A stretch of 64,000 bases of DNA, taken from NCBI RefSeq assembly GCF_963667685.1, contig NZ_OY763931.1, positions 62,001 through 126,000 on the forward strand, read 5' to 3'. The stretch is from Maridesulfovibrio sp. GTDB taxonomy: Bacteria > Desulfobacterota > Desulfovibrionia > Desulfovibrionales > Desulfovibrionaceae. The position numbers were made by a program, and so were the translations under genes. The notes beneath the pieces are model-generated. The model saw nothing but the letters and a program-made list of their open reading frames with translations. It made no database searches and had not been told where the DNA came from. How positions within the stretch are numbered: the stretch's first letter is position 1; every line of letters starts with the position of its first letter. Below are positions 59,522 through 64,000 of the stretch, piece by piece.

Positions 59522-61237
59522 TTAGTAGTAGCCGTGCTCATGCATGAAGTCTGTGTACTTGGCATCGACAACCATGATGTGTTTAATGAGCCAGTCCTTG
59601 AGGAATCGGATAAGCTCGGTGGAAGCTGTGAGCTTTCCGTGGTCAAGTTCTTCTTTAAAATCCGCTATTTTCTTTATGAAAATAGCGTGCAGCTTCTTGT
59701 GGTCTTTGGTTTCCGGGTAGCCGTGTTTGTCAAATATTTTTTCTTCATAACCGAAGTGGTACTTGGTGTATTCCAGTAGATCGTTGGTAACATGAGCGAT
59801 ATCGCCAATGGATTTACGCTGTTTCATGTCAAGGTACAAGTCGTTGATGAGATCAAGGAGTTTCATATGGTGTTCATCGATGGTACGCACGTTTACTGAA
59901 AGATCGTCCGACCATTGAACAATCTTACCGGTACTGGTGTCGACTAAACGTCCGGTTGAAATTCCCTGGACGATTGAATCTAGTTCTTCAACAACGCTGG
60001 CAATTTCATTCAGCGCCTTCGCAGAAGAGGACATGCCTTCCGAAGTTTCCTGGGCAACACGGGCAACATCACTGATAGCCATATTGATTTCTTCGGATGC
60101 TGCTGACTGTTCTTCAGATGCTGCGGCAATGGATTCAACCTGAGTGTTGGTTTCATCAACAATGCCGACGATGGCCTTCATGAGTTCACCTGATTTCGCT
60201 GCTGATTCGGTGGAGTTCACTATGTCTTCTGCAGCGGATTCAACTGCAGCAATGTTTTCCCGGGCGTTGTCTTGAATCTTGGATACCGCCGCGCCGACGC
60301 CTTTAGTCGCGTCCATGGTTTTTTCTGCAAGTTTGCGGACTTCATCAGCAACAACTGCGAAACCACGCCCGGCTTCGCCAGCTCTTGCGGCTTCGATCGC
60401 TGCGTTAAGGGCGAGTAGGTTGGTCTGGTCGGCAATATCAGTGATTACAGTCATGATCTGGCCGATGTTGTCAGCCTGTTCGCCGAGTGTCCCCATTGTT
60501 TCCTTAAGATTCAGGATTGTCTCTTTTATCTGTTCAAATGATTGAATAGCTTCGGAAACTCCCTGCGCCCCATGAACAGCGTTATCTTTTGACTGTGCAG
60601 CGCTTCTTGCAGCCATACCGGCATTCTGGGCAACTTCGAGTACAGTGCTGTTCATCTCTTCCATCGCTGTGGCTGTTTCGGTAATGCGGTCGCTTTGCAG
60701 CTCCATTCCCGCATTAACCTGATTGACCTGCGCGCTTAGTTCTTCAATTCCGGCGAAAAGCTTTCCGGAAATTCCACTTGCGTTGGCTGCGGATTTGTTG
60801 ATCGCTTCAAGTGCCTGTTTCTGCTCGTCCAGTTCCTTGCTGAGTTTTTTCGCTTTTGACTCGGTAGAAGCTAGACGGTCTCGAAGCTCTTCGGATTCAT
60901 CCTGACTTTTTGAGTAATCTTCGAAAAGGGCTTGAACTGCTTCTCCAGTTTTTTTTACAACATCAAAAATATCGTCATCCATCTTTGCCGGTACTGAAGC
61001 TTTTGCGTTTCCTTTGGACAACTCAACCAAATAGCTGCTGAGAATTGTCAGCTGTCCGCTTAATCCGGAAGTAATTGACATGAAAGCTAAAATAGTGGCG
61101 GCAAGTGCTACACATACATAACCTATCTGCAATGCAGAAAACCCTGCCTCTGGCGAAAAAAAAGCCGTGACGGCCGAGGCCACGGTCATCAGGAAAATTA
61201 TAATAATTGATATGGCCATTTTGAGCTTAAGTGGCAT
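59522..61237 (-). CDS. Methyl-accepting chemotaxis protein with C-terminal bacteriohemerythrin
   Basis: 571 residues. Two adjacent transmembrane helices (about 5-58) with only a short turn between them mean there is no periplasmic sensor domain. A HAMP-like/coiled-coil part leads to the MCP signalling domain, with the tip at [21 protein letters not shown]. Residues about 440-571 are a hemerythrin with iron ligands in [31 protein letters not shown] and [11 protein letters not shown]. As in DcrH of Desulfovibrio, the di-iron site should sense oxygen or redox state in the cytoplasm and control swimming. Confidence 0.93.
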   Translation of the reverse strand: MPLKLKMAISIIIIFLMTVASAVTAFFSPEAGFSALQIGYVCVALAATILAFMSITSGLSGQLTILSSYLVELSKGNAKASVPAKMDDDIFDVVKKTGEAVQALFEDYSKSQDESEELRDRLASTESKAKKLSKELDEQKQALEAINKSAANASGISGKLFAGIEELSAQVNQVNAGMELQSDRITETATAMEEMNSTVLEVAQNAGMAARSAAQSKDNAVHGAQGVSEAIQSFEQIKETILNLKETMGTLGEQADNIGQIMTVITDIADQTNLLALNAAIEAARAGEAGRGFAVVADEVRKLAEKTMDATKGVGAAVSKIQDNARENIAAVESAAEDIVNSTESAAKSGELMKAIVGIVDETNTQVESIAAASEEQSAASEEINMAISDVARVAQETSEGMSSSAKALNEIASVVEELDSIVQGISTGRLVDTSTGKIVQWSDDLSVNVRTIDEHHMKLLDLINDLYLDMKQRKSIGDIAHVTNDLLEYTKYHFGYEEKIFDKHGYPETKDHKKLHAIFIKKIADFKEELDHGKLTASTELIRFLKDWLIKHIMVVDAKYTDFMHEHGYY

Positions 61238-61394
61238 ATTATCTCCTTATACGGAAAACTATGTAATCCGTTTTGTTTGTAGTTTCTTTCTAGGAAAAAA
61301 AGACTCGTTACGCAAGCAAGTTTAGGTAAAATACATATCTGAGCAAAATTTATAATTGATTATTAACAGGGTTACCTTTGTGTTGATATGTTTT

Positions 61395-62324
61395 TTAGTC
61401 ACAAAGTTCCGGAAGTGTTTCAGCCACATTACGAATTAACATGCGCATCCATTTTTGTGCCGGATCTTCATCGTTCACTGAATGCCAATGCTGGAATACT
61501 TCGAAAACGGTGTTCTCTAACGGCATTTTTACCATTCGCAGTCTTCCTTTCCCTGTATAAAGTTCCGCCAGACGCTGGGCGACACTGCCTACAAGATCTG
61601 AATTTTCAACAATAGAGGGGATAACAGTTTCCTGTTGCAGCACTACCTTTATCTTACGTTGCACTCCCTTGCGATACAGATAGTCTTCAAGAAATCCCAT
61701 TCCTGTTTCAGAAAGAGACAGAGCGGCAAATTCACTATCGGCCATTTCTGATTCGTTCATTACCGTGCCAGTGATGGGATGGCCATTTCTGACAACACAT
61801 ACTTCCCTGTCCTCAAATAATTTTTCTTTTAATACACCGCCCCCATAATCTCGCTGACAACCTAGAAAAATGTCGAGTTTCCCGTTTTTCAGCATTTCTG
61901 CCCGTTGCTCATATGTGGTCTGTATTATGCGTATGGATATATCTGGAGCTTCACTTTCAAGTGTATGCAGAATTCCGGGCAGGAGCAGTTTGCATAGATA
62001 ATCACTCAAACCAAGGCTGAAAACACGTTTTGAAGACCATGGTTGAAACTCTCCACTGTCGGCAATGGAGTGAATTATTTGTTTCAGACTTGAAGAAATA
62101 TTGGACTGAATTTTCCTGCAAAGGGGCGTTGGCTCCATTATGTTTCCCCGTCTGACAAAGAGTCGGTCATTGAAGTGGAGTCGCAGCTTTGATAGGGCAT
62201 GGCTTACTGCTGATTGGGTCATAAACAACTTTTTACCTGCCTGAGTCAGGTTCTTCTCGGAAAAAATAGTGTCCAGAATGATCAGTAGATTAAGGTCCAG
62301 ACTGGTAAGATTAGTTTTGCTCAT
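61395..62324 (-). CDS. LysR family transcriptional regulator
   Basis: 309 residues. The N-terminal helix-turn-helix reads NLTQAGKKLFMTQSAVSHALSKLR, and the substrate domain begins at about residue 90 (RVFSLGLSDYLCKLLLPGIL). The layout resembles the NodD/LeuO subgroup (LDLNLLIILDTIF at the start). The divergent small EamA gene 150 bases away is a likely target. The effector is unknown. Confidence 0.88.
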   Translation of the reverse strand: MSKTNLTSLDLNLLIILDTIFSEKNLTQAGKKLFMTQSAVSHALSKLRLHFNDRLFVRRGNIMEPTPLCRKIQSNISSSLKQIIHSIADSGEFQPWSSKRVFSLGLSDYLCKLLLPGILHTLESEAPDISIRIIQTTYEQRAEMLKNGKLDIFLGCQRDYGGGVLKEKLFEDREVCVVRNGHPITGTVMNESEMADSEFAALSLSETGMGFLEDYLYRKGVQRKIKVVLQQETVIPSIVENSDLVGSVAQRLAELYTGKGRLRMVKMPLENTVFEVFQHWHSVNDEDPAQKWMRMLIRNVAETLPELCD

Positions 62325-62477
62325 ACAGCTGATGAAAAATTTTCAGTGGTAAAAGTTAATAAGCGGGGCTAGTTATCTTTACGTATCTTCAAATCTAGAG
62401 CGGATTCGATATTACAGGAAGCTCTGATTTGTTCTTGAATTAATGGATAGTTACTATTTATCTACGGAGAAAATGAA

Positions 62478-62915
62478 ATGTTTACACTCTACGGTTCAAT
62501 AGCAGTTGTTGTTGCTTCATCTGTTATTTACCACCTTGCCCAGAAAAGTATTTCCGGAAGTGGTTCGTTTTTTGGCTCACTAGCTTTTGCATACGCTATT
62601 GCCATGGTTTTCAGTCTTGCGGGCATGTTTATCCAGACTGGAAAAATTGAAGTAATGCAAATTGTAAATTTGAAAAACTGGCCGGTATTGCTTTTAGGTC
62701 TGGCTGTTTTCGGTATTGAAATTGGTGTGTTACTCACTTACCGAGCCGGAGCAAACGTTAACACATTGCCCATTCTGGTAAACGGAGCTGTCATGGCATG
62801 CTTGATTCCTTTGGGAGCGCTGATTTACAGGGAGCACATTTCTCTTAGCTCAATTATGGGCATTTTATTGATTTGTTCAGGTGTCTGGGTGCTTTGTTCT
62901 TCTCCTCATGTCTGA
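62478..62915 (+). CDS. Small EamA-type membrane protein (half-size DMT transporter)
   Basis: 145 residues with about five hydrophobic helices and one EamA repeat ending in YREHISLSSIMGILLICSGVWVLC, typical of the last helices of a drug/metabolite transporter. Full EamA carriers have two repeats, so this protein must dimerise, as EmrE-like ones do, or be a truncated form. It is divergently transcribed from a LysR regulator that probably controls it. The next gene ends ten bases away on the other strand. Confidence 0.78.
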   Translation: MFTLYGSIAVVVASSVIYHLAQKSISGSGSFFGSLAFAYAIAMVFSLAGMFIQTGKIEVMQIVNLKNWPVLLLGLAVFGIEIGVLLTYRAGANVNTLPILVNGAVMACLIPLGALIYREHISLSSIMGILLICSGVWVLCSSPHV

Positions 62916-62925
62916 TCATGTCAGG

Positions 62926-63684
62926 TTATTTGCAGGGGAAAACCAATTCCGGGTGTATCCCTATATTACGCATTATTTTTTTACAATCAGCTGATTCCTT
63001 TAGTTTTTTTAGGTGGATGGAGAATGATCGGCAAGTTTCAACATTTTCAGGATTGTTTATAAACCCGATGTATAGCGGGCTGACATTAATTTTCCCAGGG
63101 CATTCCACAATCCGGTCCATCAGGTTCATTTTTTTTAGCATATACCGCCCGACAGTACGGTAGCCGGCAACAAGGTCTACCCGCCCGGCGTGTAGTTTGA
63201 GAAAATTCTGGCTTAGATTCGCGACTTCTTCCTTGCTGAAAAGTATACTTTTATCAAATTCAGTGCCATACGTATATCCTTTGATTATCCCGATGTTTTT
63301 ACCTTCGAGAGAGGATATCCCATTAAATTCAAAGGGATCATCCGCACGTTTAAAAAGAACAGTGTATACATTCATGAGGGGTTCATTCGGGAAAATCATC
63401 CATTGCTGCCTTTCCTCTGTTTTACGCAGCCCAAACACTCCGTCCACCTTGCCAGATTTAGCCATAAGCAAGGCTCTTTTCCAAGGCGCAAATGTGATTT
63501 TGAACTTGGTATTCATCTTACGAAATATTATTTGAGAAAGCTCGTATTGCATGCCTTGCGTTTTTCCTTCTTCTTCATAGTAAAATGGCGGGAAAGAGTC
63601 CGTTGCAAAATTCAGCGGTCTTGCTACGGCGCAAGTGGTTGAGAGCAACATGGCTGTTATCAAAGCAGTAATAGCAGTTTTCAT
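62926..63684 (-). CDS. Periplasmic solute-binding protein, family 3 type
   Basis: 252 residues. The signal peptide (ITALITAMLLSTTCAVA) is followed by RPLNFATDSFPPFYYEEEGKTQGMQYELSQ and FAPWKRALLMAKSGKVDGVFGL, clear family 3 signatures. There is no permease partner. It is the third orphan binding protein in the window; the sequences differ enough that they should bind different ligands. The ligand is unknown. Confidence 0.78.
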   Translation of the reverse strand: MKTAITALITAMLLSTTCAVARPLNFATDSFPPFYYEEEGKTQGMQYELSQIIFRKMNTKFKITFAPWKRALLMAKSGKVDGVFGLRKTEERQQWMIFPNEPLMNVYTVLFKRADDPFEFNGISSLEGKNIGIIKGYTYGTEFDKSILFSKEEVANLSQNFLKLHAGRVDLVAGYRTVGRYMLKKMNLMDRIVECPGKINVSPLYIGFINNPENVETCRSFSIHLKKLKESADCKKIMRNIGIHPELVFPCK

Positions 63685-63743
63685 GTCACGTCGTCTCTTT
63701 TCCTTTCTGATTTTACATTGTTGGTACGAGCGAAGGTTTAGAT

Positions 63744-64000
63744 TTATAATCTTGAAAGGTAGCAGGCCAAAGCGATAGAGTGGAATTTAGAGCTGTCTGA
63801 GTCTCCACGGGATGAGACTACAATAGGGACTTCACTGCCTATAACGACACTGGCCATAGTTTTACCTGCGATTGTGGTTAGAGCTTTATATAAAATGTTT
63901 CCGCTTTCAATTTCAGGTGTCAGCAGTATGTCTGCATCTCCGGCTACCGGGTTATTAATTCCCTTGCAGTTGGCTGCCGTTTCAGAAATGGCAAGGTCAA
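63744..64000 (-). CDS. ptb: Phosphate butyryltransferase/acetyltransferase, 5' partial
   Basis: The last 84 codons of a minus-strand gene whose start lies past the window end, so no start codon is visible. The frame reads AANCKGINNPVAGDADILL, then EIESGNILYKAL, SEVPIVVSSRGDS and HSIALACYLSRL. These are the C-terminal motifs of the phosphotransacylase family, closest to phosphate butyryltransferase. The enzyme exchanges acyl between CoA and phosphate. Pta cannot be excluded from this fragment. Confidence 0.75.
   Translation of the reverse strand, partial: DLAISETAANCKGINNPVAGDADILLTPEIESGNILYKALTTIAGKTMASVVIGSEVPIVVSSRGDSDSSKFHSIALACYLSRL

Noticed and set aside
1-64000. tRNA, rRNA or CRISPR arrays
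   Set aside because: No cloverleaf with a TTCGA arm, no rRNA core sequence and no regularly spaced direct repeats were seen by reading.

Overview
The window looks like part of the chromosome of a marine sulfate reducer of the Desulfovibrionaceae, closest in style to Maridesulfovibrio (the former marine Desulfovibrio). This is inferred from gene content and style, not from a marker gene. The clues are several orphan periplasmic solute-binding proteins, a chemoreceptor ending in a hemerythrin domain, a PurH reduced to its transformylase half, two-component proteins of the receiver/HD-GYP kind, a Cys-cluster alpha-hydroxy-acid oxidase, moderate GC and many strong hairpin terminators. No rRNA, tRNA or CRISPR array was seen.

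Bases 1-13.5 kb hold small metabolic operons. First comes the tail of a locus (cytidylyltransferase, methyltransferase, CysC-like kinase) whose gene set matches the O-methyl phosphoramidate capsule pathway of Campylobacter. Then follow a nitroreductase, a receiver/adenylate cyclase/CBS-like protein, a periplasmic binding protein, and a D-glutamate operon (dgcN, dgcA, D-amino acid aminotransferase). An FAD dehydrogenase, a flavoprotein and an MFS exporter come next. The exporter is flanked by two copies of the same promoter element, each driving a tiny protein.

Bases 16.2-30.0 kb are the most unusual part. A short-tailed phage particle gene set related to Bordetella phage BPP-1 and T7 is laid out in three blocks. 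Block 1 has a Bbp19-like protein, scaffold, major capsid, Bbp16-like cement and a small protein. Block 2 has a gp11-like tail protein, a nozzle-like protein and gp13- and gp14-like proteins. Block 3 has the fibre anchor, a beta-propeller fibre and a small fibre-linked protein. A universal stress protein and a large sensor kinase sit between blocks 1 and 2. No integrase, replication, lysis, terminase or portal gene is present. Each block is preceded by the same long inverted repeat, and a diverged fourth copy forms the terminator of block 2. Together this suggests a domesticated particle or gene transfer agent whose modules are dispersed in the host and share one control element.

Bases 30-48.6 kb are mostly housekeeping: a lipoprotein esterase, a biotin cluster (bioF, BioH-type esterase, bioC), a CBS protein, two tandem response regulators (one with a kinase, one with HD-GYP), plsY, an RNase II-family nuclease, a glycosyltransferase, the PurH transformylase, an MltF-like transglycosylase, purA and the DNA polymerase III delta-prime subunit. 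The two purine genes are followed by copies of one dispersed hairpin repeat, and a MITE-like structured element precedes holB.

Bases 48.6-64 kb contain a binding protein, an orphan promoter-to-terminator transcript that may be a non-coding RNA, and an autoregulated FadR/TauE/alpha-hydroxy-acid oxidase operon with two visible operators. They also contain an orphan fumarate reductase cytochrome b, a double M16 peptidase lipoprotein, a YigZ protein, a small gene under an AT-rich palindromic operator, an aminotransferase, the hemerythrin chemoreceptor, a LysR/EamA divergent pair, another binding protein and the end of a phosphate butyryl/acetyltransferase gene.
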